Assembly (NCBI GenBank): GCA_050744865.1
Contig: JBOGHW010000082.1
Span: 11,841 to 75,840 of the forward strand
Source: JAKACA01 sp050744865
GTDB taxonomy: Bacteria; Actinomycetota; Acidimicrobiia; Acidimicrobiales; Bog-793
Reading direction: 5' to 3'
Length of the DNA: 64,000 nucleotides
The notes beneath the pieces are model-generated. The model was not told the DNA's origin and ran no database searches. It was given only the letters and a program-made list of their open reading frames with translations. A program made the position numbers and the translations under genes. This document shows, in pieces, positions 56,268-64,000 of the stretch (position 1 is the stretch's first letter; each line of letters starts with the position of its first letter).

Positions 56268-57133
56268 GCCCGACCGCAGAGCTCGCACCCGGCACCAAGG
56301 CGACCGTGTTGTGCGACGCTCTGCCATACATCCGCCGTTTTGCCGGCCGAGTCGTAGTTGCCAAGTACGGCGGCGCCGCCATCGAGGAAGGCGGCGAGGG
56401 GCTGCACCGCTTTGCCGAGGACGTCGTACTGCTCCGCTCGGTCGGCGTCCTCCCCTTGGTGGTCCACGGCGGGGGGCCGCAGATCGGCGATCTCATGGGG
56501 CGGCTCGGCAAGGTCCCGGAGTTCCGCGACGGGCTCCGGGTGACCGACTCCGAGACTCTCGACATCGCCCGCATGGTGCTCGTCGGCAAGGTCAACCGGG
56601 ACATCGTCGGTGCCATCAACACCCACGGCCCGCTCGCCGTCGGGTTGTCGGGCGAAGACGGCGGGCTCATCATGGCCTCGCAACGGGACCCGGCTCTCGG
56701 GTACGTCGGCGATGTCGTGGCGGTCGACCCGTCGATTCTCAACCGCCTCGTCGCCGGGGGCCTGGTGCCTGTCGTCGCCACGATCGGCTCTGACTCGGCA
56801 GGGCAGGCTTACAACATCAACGCCGACACCGTGGCGGGCGCCGTGGCCGAGGCGCTCGACGCCGAGAAACTCGTCTTCTTGACAGACGTCGATGGCCTAC
56901 GCCTCGACGAGGCCGATCCGAGCACGCTCCTGACCCACGTCGGAGCCGACGAGCTCGAGGAGATGGTCTCGGAGGGCGCCGTGTCGGGAGGCATGATCCC
57001 AAAAGCCTTGGCTTGTGTGCGGGCGGTACGGCACGGTGTCGGCCGTGCCCACATCCTCGATGGCCGCGTGGATCACGCCCTGATTCTCGAGCTGCTCACG
57101 CCGGAGGGCGTCGGGACGATGGTGACCCCCTGA
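56264..57133 (+). CDS. argB: Acetylglutamate kinase
   Basis: A 289-residue amino-acid kinase: VVVAKYGGAAIEEGGEGLHR, VLPLVVHGGGPQIGDLMGRL (nucleotide/substrate loops), GLSGEDGGLIMA, YNINADTVAGAVAEALDAEK and FLTDVDGLRLDEADPSTLL. It phosphorylates N-acetylglutamate. The R-V-T-D motif in GLRVTDSETLDIARMVL and its length suggest the arginine-sensitive type. GTG overlaps the argC stop; argD starts on the last base of its stop (TGATG). argJ, usually between argC and argB in actinobacteria, is absent. Confidence 0.95.
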   Translation: MSPTAELAPGTKATVLCDALPYIRRFAGRVVVAKYGGAAIEEGGEGLHRFAEDVVLLRSVGVLPLVVHGGGPQIGDLMGRLGKVPEFRDGLRVTDSETLDIARMVLVGKVNRDIVGAINTHGPLAVGLSGEDGGLIMASQRDPALGYVGDVVAVDPSILNRLVAGGLVPVVATIGSDSAGQAYNINADTVAGAVAEALDAEKLVFLTDVDGLRLDEADPSTLLTHVGADELEEMVSEGAVSGGMIPKALACVRAVRHGVGRAHILDGRVDHALILELLTPEGVGTMVTP

Positions 57134-58335
57134 TGACGCCGGCCTTGACCAGCGGCTCGACAGCTACCGGCTCTCTCATGGGGACTTACGCCCCGGCGCC
57201 GGTCACCTTCGTGAGTGGTGCCGGGACCGAGCTGTTCGACGCCCGAGGGAAGCGCTACCTCGACTTCCTGTCCGGCCTGGCCGTGACGTCGCTCGGCCAT
57301 GCTCGCCCGGAGGTGACGGCCGCCGTCGAGCAGCAGGCTGCCAAGCTCGTCCACGTCTCCAACCTGTTCGGCAACGAGGTCGGGCCCGAAGTGGCGGCAA
57401 CGATCGACTTGCTGGTCGGCGACGGCGAGCCGGCCGGCGGCCGCGTCTTCTTCTGCAACTCCGGTGCGGAGGCCAACGAATGCGCCATCAAGCTTGCCCG
57501 CCGCGCCCAGCCCGGCCGGCCAGGAGTAGTAGCGGCGCTGGGTTCTTTCCACGGCCGCACGCTTGCCTGCCTCGCCGCCACCGGGCAGCCGGCGAAGTGG
57601 GAGGGCTTCGGCCCCATGCCGGAGGGCTTTGCTCACGTCGAGTTCGGCAACGTGGCTGCCATGCGCGAAGCCGCAACGGCGACGGTTGGCACGGTGCTGC
57701 TCGAGACGACACAAGGCGAGGGTGGCGTCGTGCCGTCCCCTCCCGGTTACCTGGAGGAGGTGCGCGAGTTGTGCGACAGCCGCGGCCTGCTCCTGGTCCT
57801 CGACGAGGTCCAGACGGGGCTTGGTCGTACCGGCCGCTGGTTCGCCTTCCAGCACGCCGGCGTCCAGCCGGACGTCGTCACGATTGCCAAGGCATTGGGC
57901 AACGGAGTGCCCGTCGGAGCATGCTGGGCAAACGATGGTGTCGCGGCAGCCTTCCAAGTGGGCGACCACGGGAGCACGTTCGGCGGGCAGCCGCTCGCCA
58001 TGGCGGCCGCCCGGGCGACGCTCGGCGTCATGCGCGAGATAGACGCTCCTCGGATGGCTCGCACGAAGGGTGCCCGGCTTATCGCCGCCTTGGGTGCCCT
58101 GAAAGGGGTCACCGAGGTGCGGGGTACCGGGCTCCTGCTCGGCGCCGTTCTCGACAGCGGCCTGGACTCAAGAGCTGTGGTGGCCGCAGCACTCGAGGCC
58201 GGACTGGTGATCAACTCGCCGGTGGCGGGCGTGCTGCGCCTCGCCCCGCCGCTCACGGTGTCGGCTGCCGAGCTCGACGAAGGCATCGCCATTCTTGCCG
58301 GCGTGCTGGCAGCAGCAAGAGAGAGGGTCGGATGA
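57133..58335 (+). CDS. argD: Acetylornithine aminotransferase
   Basis: A 400-residue class III PLP aminotransferase: FLSGLAVTSLGHARPEVTAA, FFCNSGAEANECAIKLARRA, GSFHGRTLACLAATGQ, LLVLDEVQTGLGRTGRWFAF, and the PLP lysine in DVVTIAKALGNGVPVGACW; GSTFGGQPLAMAAA follows. It converts N-acetylglutamate semialdehyde to N-acetylornithine. The ATG overlaps the argB stop by one base, and the stop overlaps argF (ATGA). Confidence 0.95.
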   Translation: MTPALTSGSTATGSLMGTYAPAPVTFVSGAGTELFDARGKRYLDFLSGLAVTSLGHARPEVTAAVEQQAAKLVHVSNLFGNEVGPEVAATIDLLVGDGEPAGGRVFFCNSGAEANECAIKLARRAQPGRPGVVAALGSFHGRTLACLAATGQPAKWEGFGPMPEGFAHVEFGNVAAMREAATATVGTVLLETTQGEGGVVPSPPGYLEEVRELCDSRGLLLVLDEVQTGLGRTGRWFAFQHAGVQPDVVTIAKALGNGVPVGACWANDGVAAAFQVGDHGSTFGGQPLAMAAARATLGVMREIDAPRMARTKGARLIAALGALKGVTEVRGTGLLLGAVLDSGLDSRAVVAAALEAGLVINSPVAGVLRLAPPLTVSAAELDEGIAILAGVLAAARERVG

Positions 58336-59267
58336 ACCACCACTTCCTATCGATCGCCGACCTGACAGGCGAGCAGATCGTCAAGGTGCTCGACCTGGCC
58401 GACGAGGTGCCGGTGCCGCCGGTGCTTGCGGGCAGGGGCGTCGCGCTCGTCTTCGAGCACCCCTCTGCCCGCACGCGCAACGCCTGCGAGATGGCGGTGG
58501 TGCAGCTCGGTGGCCACCCGGTGGCCATCAGGGCCGAGGAAGTCGCCATAGACAAGCGGGAGACAGCCGAGGACGTCGCCCGCACGCTGGCGTGCTACTA
58601 CGACATCGTCTGCGCCAGGGTGGAGCGGCACGCGACTTTGCAACGGATGGCGACGGCTCTCGACCTCGCCGGCAGCGGTGTGCCTGTCGTGAACCTGTTG
58701 TCCGAGCGCGAGCACCCGACCCAGGCTCTGGCGGATCTGCTGACCATAAGGCGGCACTTCGGGTCACTGGAAGGCCGCACTCTGGCTTACGTCGGCGACG
58801 CCAACAACGTGTGCCGGTCCTTGATCGGCGCAGCTGCCCTCACGGGGATGGCGGTTCGGGTTGCCTCCCCGGCCGGCTACCAGCTCGAGGCCCCCGACGT
58901 CGTCTGGGCAGAGGACCTCGGTGGCAAGCTCGAGCTGTGCGACTCACCTGGCGATGCCGTTGCCGGGGCCGAGGCCATCTACACCGACGTCTGGACGTCG
59001 ATGGGCCAGGAAGACGAGCTGTGGGCTCGGCGCCGGGCCTTCGCCGGTTACACCGTCGACGAAGCCCTCGTCGACGAGGCGGCTGACGGGGCCGTGGTGC
59101 TGCACTGCCTGCCTGCCCACAGAGGCGAGGAGATCACCGATGCTGTGCTCGGTGGCAGCCGCAGCCTCGTCTGGCAGCAGTCCGCCAACCGTATGCACGC
59201 TGCCAGAGGTCTGCTGCGTTTCCTGACCGAAGCAACCACTCCGGTCGAGTTGGAGGACGCTCGGTGA
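58332..59267 (+). CDS. argF: Ornithine carbamoyltransferase
   Basis: A 311-residue OTCase: FEHPSARTRNACEMAVVQLG holds the S-x-R-T-R carbamoyl-phosphate motif, LLSEREHPTQALADLLTI the H-P-T-Q motif, and VLHCLPAHRGEEITDAVL the H-C-L-P ornithine site; YVGDANNVCRSLIGAAALTG begins the second domain. It makes citrulline. It is coupled to argD upstream (ATGA) and to argR downstream (GTGA). Confidence 0.96.
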   Translation: MNHHFLSIADLTGEQIVKVLDLADEVPVPPVLAGRGVALVFEHPSARTRNACEMAVVQLGGHPVAIRAEEVAIDKRETAEDVARTLACYYDIVCARVERHATLQRMATALDLAGSGVPVVNLLSEREHPTQALADLLTIRRHFGSLEGRTLAYVGDANNVCRSLIGAAALTGMAVRVASPAGYQLEAPDVVWAEDLGGKLELCDSPGDAVAGAEAIYTDVWTSMGQEDELWARRRAFAGYTVDEALVDEAADGAVVLHCLPAHRGEEITDAVLGGSRSLVWQQSANRMHAARGLLRFLTEATTPVELEDAR

Positions 59268-59755
59268 GCCTCGACCGATCCCCGACCCGCGTGACAAGGA
59301 CCCGCCGCCAGCATGTTGTCTCACAGCTGATCGGCGAGCAGGCAGTCACGAGCCAGGAGCAGCTGGTCGAGCTGCTGGCCGCGCAAGGCATCTTCGCTAC
59401 ACAAGCCACGGTGTCGAGGGACCTCGAGGAGCTCGGTGCAGTCAAGGTGCGCATGGCCGGGCACGACAGGACCGTGTACGCCTTGCCCGAGCTCCCTCAC
59501 GACCAGTTCCTGCCGGCGGAGCACCTTCGGAGAGTGCTGGGCGAGTGGGTGGTGGACGTGGCCAGCTCCGGCAACCTCGTGGTCCTGCGGACTCCGCCCG
59601 GTTCGGCACACGTCGTGGCTTCGGCCGTCGACCGTACGGGTCTCGAAGGAGTGCTCGGCACAGTGGCCGGCGACGACACCGTCCTTGTGGTGTCTGTCGC
59701 CGTAACGGGCGGGGCTGAGTTGGCCGAACGCCTGAACGAGATGGCCGGGCGCTGA
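59264..59755 (+). CDS. argR: Arginine repressor
   Basis: A 163-residue ArgR. The N-terminal winged helix is RRQHVVSQLIGEQAVTSQEQ followed by LVELLAAQGIFATQATVSRD with the S-R-D-L recognition motif. The C-terminal hexamerisation/arginine-binding domain has VLRTPPGSAHVVASAVDRTG and GTVAGDDTVLVVSV. With arginine it should bind the palindrome at the argC promoter, repressing its own operon. The GTG start overlaps argF; an 85-nt gap with a hairpin (GGCGCC-GGA-GGCGCC) follows before argG. Confidence 0.95.
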   Translation: MSLDRSPTRVTRTRRQHVVSQLIGEQAVTSQEQLVELLAAQGIFATQATVSRDLEELGAVKVRMAGHDRTVYALPELPHDQFLPAEHLRRVLGEWVVDVASSGNLVVLRTPPGSAHVVASAVDRTGLEGVLGTVAGDDTVLVVSVAVTGGAELAERLNEMAGR

Positions 59756-59840
59756 CAGCCCCTGGCGGTTCGCAATAGATACGCTCGGCCTTGGTCGAGA
59801 GGGAGACGGCGCCGGAGGCGCCAGGGAGGAAGGCTTCAAA

Positions 59841-61058
59841 ATGGCACCTCGAGTGGTGCTCGCTTACTCAGGCGGCCTGGACACGTCCGTGGCGGTTCAC
59901 TGGCTCGGGTCTGAGCTCGGGTACGAGGTCATAGCCGTTGCCGTGGACGTCGGCCAAGGCGGCGACCTGTCCCCGCTCCCGGGCAGGGCGAGGGCCGCCG
60001 GTGCGGTGGAAGCTGTCGTGATCGACGCTCGCGACGAGTTCGCCGCCGACTTCTGTGCCCCTACCTTGGCAGCCAACGCCCTCTACGAAGGGCGCTACCC
60101 GCTGGTGTCCGCCCTCTCGCGCCCTGTGATCGTGCGCCATCTTGTGGCCCAGGCGCGCCTTCACGGCGCGGTCGCCGTCGCCCACGGGTGCACGGGGAAG
60201 GGGAACGACCAGGTACGTTTCGACGTGGCGACGCGAGCTCTCGCACCGGACCTCGATATCGTCGCTCCAGTCCGCACCTGGGGGATGACGCGCGAGCAGA
60301 CGATCGACTACGCAGAGAAACACGACCTCCCCCTCACCATCTCCCGCGACCGCATCTACTCGATCGACGAGAACCTGTGGGGCCGTGCCATCGAGTGCGG
60401 CATCCTGGAGGATCCTTGGGCGGCGCCGCCGGAGGATATCTATTCCCGCACCGTGGCGCGTGCCACCGAGCCCTTTGAGGTAAACGTCGGATTCGAGGCC
60501 GGTGTCCCCACGTCGCTCGACGGCGAGGCGCTCGGCTTGGTCGATCTCGTCAACCACCTGGACCGGCTGGTCGGCTCGACTGGGTTCGGGCGGGTCGACA
60601 TGGTGGAGGGGCGCCGGGTCGGTATCAAGAGCAGGGAGGTTTACGAGGCGCCGGCAGCTCTCGCCTTGACGGCTGCTCACCTCGACCTCGAAGGTCTGAC
60701 GCTCGAGCGCAGCGTCATGCACGAAAAGGCGCGCCTCGAGCCGTTGTTCGCCGAGCTGGCATACGACGGTATGTGGTTCTCACCGCTTCGCGAGGCGGTG
60801 TCGGCGTTTATGGCCAGCACCCAGCGCTTCGTCTCAGGCGAAGTCCGGCTGCGGCTCAGCCCGGGCGGAGGGCTCGAAGTTGTGGGCAGGCGAAGCCCGC
60901 TCGGGCTGTACGACCTCGGCCTGGCGACCTACGACGCCAGGGACTCTTTCCGGCACGAGGATGCCGAAGGATTCGTCCGTTTGTTCGGCCTGGGCATCGA
61001 GACATGGGCAGCTCGGCAGGGCACGGTGGCGGACGCAAAGCGAGGATCCGGCCGATGA
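59841..61058 (+). CDS. argG: Argininosuccinate synthase
   Basis: A 405-residue enzyme with the ATP-pyrophosphatase loop VVLAYSGGLDTSVAVHWL at the N-terminus, HGCTGKGNDQVRFDVA and YSIDENLWGRAIECGILEDP further on. It joins citrulline and aspartate. ATG 59841 is preceded by GGGAGGAAGG, a strong ribosome site, unlike the overlap-coupled genes before it. It could also have its own promoter in the 85-nt gap, but I see no convincing hexamers. The stop overlaps argH (ATGA). Confidence 0.96.
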   Translation: MAPRVVLAYSGGLDTSVAVHWLGSELGYEVIAVAVDVGQGGDLSPLPGRARAAGAVEAVVIDARDEFAADFCAPTLAANALYEGRYPLVSALSRPVIVRHLVAQARLHGAVAVAHGCTGKGNDQVRFDVATRALAPDLDIVAPVRTWGMTREQTIDYAEKHDLPLTISRDRIYSIDENLWGRAIECGILEDPWAAPPEDIYSRTVARATEPFEVNVGFEAGVPTSLDGEALGLVDLVNHLDRLVGSTGFGRVDMVEGRRVGIKSREVYEAPAALALTAAHLDLEGLTLERSVMHEKARLEPLFAELAYDGMWFSPLREAVSAFMASTQRFVSGEVRLRLSPGGGLEVVGRRSPLGLYDLGLATYDARDSFRHEDAEGFVRLFGLGIETWAARQGTVADAKRGSGR

Positions 61059-62443
61059 CGCTATGGGCGCCACGCATGGGAGCTGCGCCCGCCGAGGACA
61101 TGATGGCCTTTACCGCGAGCCTTGCTTTCGACAAGCGCTTGGCGCCCTGCGACATCGAGGCTTCGATGGCGCACGTGCGCGGGTTGGAGCGAAGCGGCAT
61201 CATCGCCGGCGACGAGATGAAAGTACTGTGCGAGGCGCTGCAACGGACAGGCGACGAGCTGGCGGCCGGGGTGTTCGAGTTCGCACCAGGCGACGAGGAC
61301 ATCCACACGGCCATCGAGCGCCGCGTGACAGAGCTGGCGGGGGAGACGGGCGCCAAGCTCCACACGGGCCGGAGCCGCAACGACCAGGTGGCTGTCGCCT
61401 TGCGCCTGTACGTCCGCGGCGAGCTCGGCCGCATAGCCGATCTCATCTTGGAGCTGCAGCGCACCATCGAGCGCCGCGCCGTGGAGGCCGGCCAGACGTA
61501 CCTGCCCGGGTATACCCACATGCAGCGGGCCCAGCCGGTGCCCCTTGCCCACTACTTGCTGGCGCATGGCTGGGCACTCGCCCGCGACGTCGACAGGCTG
61601 CTCGGCACCCTTGCCCGCCTCGACGTGTCTCCCCTCGGTGCCGGTGCCCTGGCTGGTAGCTCGCTCCCGCTGGCGCCAGACGAAGTGGCGGCGGAGCTGG
61701 GCTTTTCCGCCAGGTTCGAAAACTCGCTGGACGCAGTTAGCGACAGGGACTTCCTCGCCGAGGCTCTGTTCGACATCGCCATGACGGCGATCCACCTCTC
61801 CAGTCTCGGCGAAGAGATCGTCGTCTACTCGACTGAGGAGTTCGGCTTCATCCGGCTCGACGACTCCTGGGCGACGGGCAGCTCGATGCTTCCTCAGAAG
61901 AAGAACCCCGATGTCGCTGAATTGGCCCGAGGCAAAGCCGGCCGGCTAGTGGGCTGCCTGACGGGCTTCCTGGCGACGCTGAAGGGGCTCCCGCTGGCTT
62001 ACAACCGGGACCTGCAAGAGGACAAGGAGCCGTTCTTCGACGCCTCCGACCAGCTCGAGCTTGCCCTCGTAGCCATGGAAGGCCTGCTGGCAACAGCTGT
62101 CTTCGACACCGAGCGGATGGAGCTTGCAGCCTCGGGCCCGTCCATGGCGGCCGTCGAGCTTGCAGAGTGGCTCGTCGCTCACGGCATGCCTTTCCGCCAA
62201 GCCCACGGAACAGTAGGGGCGCTGGTACGGGAGTCGCTCTCGCGGCACGTCCCACTCGGCGAGCTGATCGAGGGGCACCCTGCGTTCGAGGCCGAGGCAC
62301 TGCTGCTGCTCGAGCCGGGTGCTGCGCTGCGGCGCCGCCAGACACCAGGTGGGGCCGGGCCGGAGGCCGTCCAAGAGCAGCTAGGGCGCTTCGCCACGCG
62401 GCTGAGCGTCGACGCCGATCGAGTAGCCGTCTGGCGGCCCTGA
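61055..62443 (+). CDS. argH: Argininosuccinate lyase
   Basis: A 462-residue fumarase/aspartase-superfamily lyase: HTGRSRNDQVAVALRLYVRG, LPGYTHMQRAQPVPLAHYLL (catalytic histidine), and the signature loop GSSMLPQKKNPDVAELARGK with the catalytic serine. It releases arginine and fumarate. The ATG overlaps the argG stop. Its TGA overlaps a CTG that appears to start the DNA glycosylase gene, suggesting one more gene on the arg transcript. Confidence 0.96.
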   Translation: MTLWAPRMGAAPAEDMMAFTASLAFDKRLAPCDIEASMAHVRGLERSGIIAGDEMKVLCEALQRTGDELAAGVFEFAPGDEDIHTAIERRVTELAGETGAKLHTGRSRNDQVAVALRLYVRGELGRIADLILELQRTIERRAVEAGQTYLPGYTHMQRAQPVPLAHYLLAHGWALARDVDRLLGTLARLDVSPLGAGALAGSSLPLAPDEVAAELGFSARFENSLDAVSDRDFLAEALFDIAMTAIHLSSLGEEIVVYSTEEFGFIRLDDSWATGSSMLPQKKNPDVAELARGKAGRLVGCLTGFLATLKGLPLAYNRDLQEDKEPFFDASDQLELALVAMEGLLATAVFDTERMELAASGPSMAAVELAEWLVAHGMPFRQAHGTVGALVRESLSRHVPLGELIEGHPAFEAEALLLLEPGAALRRRQTPGGAGPEAVQEQLGRFATRLSVDADRVAVWRP

Positions 62444-63114
62444 GGCGCCTGCCGCTGCGGGAGCTGCTGGAGGCGGACCCTGTCGAGGTGGCACCACAGC
62501 TGCTCGGTCTCGTCCTGGCGGCCGGCGATGCCTCCGGCCGGATAGTGGAGGTGGAGGCTTACCGGGGAGCCGTTGATCCCGCTTCGCACGCCTTTCGCGG
62601 CCAGACTGCGCGCAACTGCACGATGTTCGGCCCGCCCGGCTATCTCTACGTTTACTTCACCTACGGCATGCACTTTTGTTGCAACGTCGTCTGCAGGCCT
62701 CCGGGGGTGGCTGGCGCGGTCCTGGTGAGGGCCTTGGCGCCACTTGACGGGCTCGAGGTGATGGCGAGGCGACGGCAGCGGGGGGCAGCGGCGGCGCGCC
62801 CGCGGACCGACGGTAACCAGCGGGGCGCCCCTCAGCTCGTAGATCTTTGCTCGGGCCCCGCCAAGCTCTGCCAGGCGCTTGGCATCGACCGCTCGGCCGA
62901 CGGTACCGACCTGCTCGACGGCAGCAGCCCGGTCAGGCTCCTGGACCGGCCGCCGGGCTTGCCTGGGCGACGTGTGATCGCGCGGTCGGCGCGCATAGGC
63001 CTCTCGACGTCGCTCGAGACCGCCGGGCAGCCCTGGAGATTCTTCCTGCAGGGGGATCCAAACGTCTCGAAGGGCCGACCGAGCACTCGTGAGGACGTGC
63101 AGGAGCACTCGTGA
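62440..63114 (+). CDS. mpg: 3-methyladenine DNA glycosylase (AAG/Mpg family), probable CTG start
   Basis: A 224-residue AAG-fold glycosylase: GRIVEVEAYRGAVDPASHAF, RNCTMFGPPGYLYVYFTYGM followed by HFCCNVVCRP, VLVRALAPLDGLEVMARRR and LCSGPAKLCQALGIDRS. The V-E-A-Y-x-G-x-x-D-x-A-S-H and Y-V-Y-x-x-Y-G-M-H signatures are diagnostic. It excises alkylated purines. No ATG, GTG or TTG is available in the conserved N-terminal region; the only in-frame start after a long gap is far inside argH. CTG 62440 overlaps the argH stop as CTGA and gives a full-length protein. The C-terminal codons lie in a 22-bp tandem repeat. Confidence 0.87.
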   Translation: MRRLPLRELLEADPVEVAPQLLGLVLAAGDASGRIVEVEAYRGAVDPASHAFRGQTARNCTMFGPPGYLYVYFTYGMHFCCNVVCRPPGVAGAVLVRALAPLDGLEVMARRRQRGAAAARPRTDGNQRGAPQLVDLCSGPAKLCQALGIDRSADGTDLLDGSSPVRLLDRPPGLPGRRVIARSARIGLSTSLETAGQPWRFFLQGDPNVSKGRPSTREDVQEHS

Positions 63115-63136
63115 GGACATGCACGAGCACTCGTAG
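63081..63136. repeat. 22-bp tandem repeat at the end of the glycosylase gene
   Basis: Copies begin at 63081, 63103 and 63125: GAGCACTCGTGAGGACRTGC plus two more bases, the third copy truncated after GAGCACTCGTAG. The first two carry the last codons and stop of the glycosylase gene. Because 22 is not a multiple of three, copy change would shift the reading frame of the tail. Confidence 0.85.
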
Positions 63137-63195
63137 TGCCTGCTAAGGTGACGTCCTCGCAACACCCCGGGCTCGTTCAGCGGGTGCCGATCGGC

Positions 63196-63223
63196 TTGAC
63201 AGGCCGGCCGGGTCTGCTAACGT
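63196..63223 (+). promoter_or_regulatory. rrn operon promoter
   Basis: TTGACA (63196-63201) and TAACGT (63218-63223) are separated by 16 bp, a near-consensus sigma-A-type promoter about 370 nt before the 16S gene. Confidence 0.75.
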
Positions 63224-63592
63224 AAAGAGCCGCTCAGAGCGCAGTCTGGCTCTAGACCGGGGTTCCGCGCAGGTGCAACACCTGCTGGCGGGATCGAGAG
63301 GCAAGTGCAGAGGTCCTTCGGGAAACTGGCGCCTGCCGAGCGCGGTGGCACCTCCTTCCGCAAGGAAGTGTGTCCCGCCGTCGCTCCTTGACAACGGAGA
63401 AGGAACAGCTAAAAGCCAGTGCGGGCGACCGCTTGCGTTCCAGCGATGGAGCGTGCGCGGTTGTCATTTAGTTATATGCACTGAACGGACAACAAAAGCC
63501 GTTCTTGTGCCAGTCGGTGACGAAGCTTCCGTAGCTTTTGAACCGGCTCTCCAGATCAGCACCCCGAGCAGGCAACTGCTCTGGGCAAGATC
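63224..63592 (+). other. rRNA leader region
   Basis: About 370 nt between promoter and 16S. It contains a perfect 7-bp hairpin GCAGGTG-CAA-CACCTGC (63269-63285), a boxA-like antitermination segment CTCCTTGACAACGGAGAA near 63384-63401, and a hairpin GAGCAG-GCAA-CTGCTC (63566-63581) just before the mature 16S end. No open frame here looks real. Confidence 0.65.

Positions 63593-64000
<408 letters not shown>

Noticed and set aside
63388..63415. Second rrn promoter (TTGACA with TAAAAG)
   Set aside because: The -10 lacks the conserved final T, and the sequence fits a boxA-type antitermination segment better.

Overview
The window is about 64 kb of very G+C-rich chromosomal DNA from an actinobacterium. 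The right edge enters the 5' part of a 16S rRNA gene (from about 63593), whose character fits class Acidimicrobiia. Supporting traits are a mycothiol synthase (MshD), several F420-type oxidoreductase families, menaquinone genes, frequent GTG starts and many leaderless-type starts. I could not run a database comparison, so the class-level placement is inference.

Layout. 1-5.3 kb: the end of an acyl-CoA thioesterase gene, a TetR regulator, an MpaB/DUF2236 oxygenase, a DoxX-like membrane protein, a two-subunit acyl-CoA dehydrogenase and an enoyl-CoA hydratase-like gene. 5.3-17.3 kb: catabolic and redox genes (amidohydrolase, hemolysin III, SnoaL-like protein, epimerase, SDR, cyclase-family hydrolase, Zn alcohol dehydrogenase, a TetR gene with a clear operator candidate), then a tightly packed set of two luciferase-like monooxygenases, an unassigned EthD-like protein, an aldehyde dehydrogenase and a Ddn-like F420 protein. 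18.1-32.1 kb: a set matching the actinobacterial steroid C/D-ring (HIP) degradation genes: FadD3-like ligase, Rv3548c- and Rv3549c-like SDRs, IpdF, EchA20, IpdA, IpdB, FadA6 and IpdC, interleaved with an MFS exporter, a ureohydrolase, a nucleotidyltransferase-fold protein and a MaoC hydratase. No KstR2-like regulator is seen; a different TetR gene lies beside a second acyl-CoA ligase at 33.9 kb.

34.5-48.1 kb is mostly housekeeping: a nucleoside phosphorylase-like gene, two polytopic membrane proteins, a polyprenol-phosphate mannosyltransferase-like gene, an alpha/beta hydrolase, menG-menF, a Tat-exported phosphoesterase, an orphan HsdR N-terminal-like protein that has lost its catalytic lysine, a small coiled-coil protein, nth, mshD, rlmN, a decayed fusion of hisB, hisH and hisF pieces, and a GroES-like protein.

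48.2-62.4 kb holds amino-acid biosynthesis. The trp genes run trpE - ygfZ - DMT transporter - trpC - trpF - trpB - trpA, without trpG or trpD. An arg operon follows (argC-B-D-F-R-G-H, without argJ), starting from a promoter that overlaps an ARG-box-like palindrome, so the ArgR encoded in the operon probably controls it. A 3-methyladenine glycosylase that seems to start at CTG, a small tandem repeat, the rrn promoter/leader and the 16S gene close the window.

A recurring theme is gene starts placed 5-8 nt after a TANNNT hexamer with no Shine-Dalgarno sequence (at least 15 genes). This predicts leaderless transcripts and fixes several starts. Within operons most genes overlap by ATGA, GTGA, TTGA or, unusually, CTGA.
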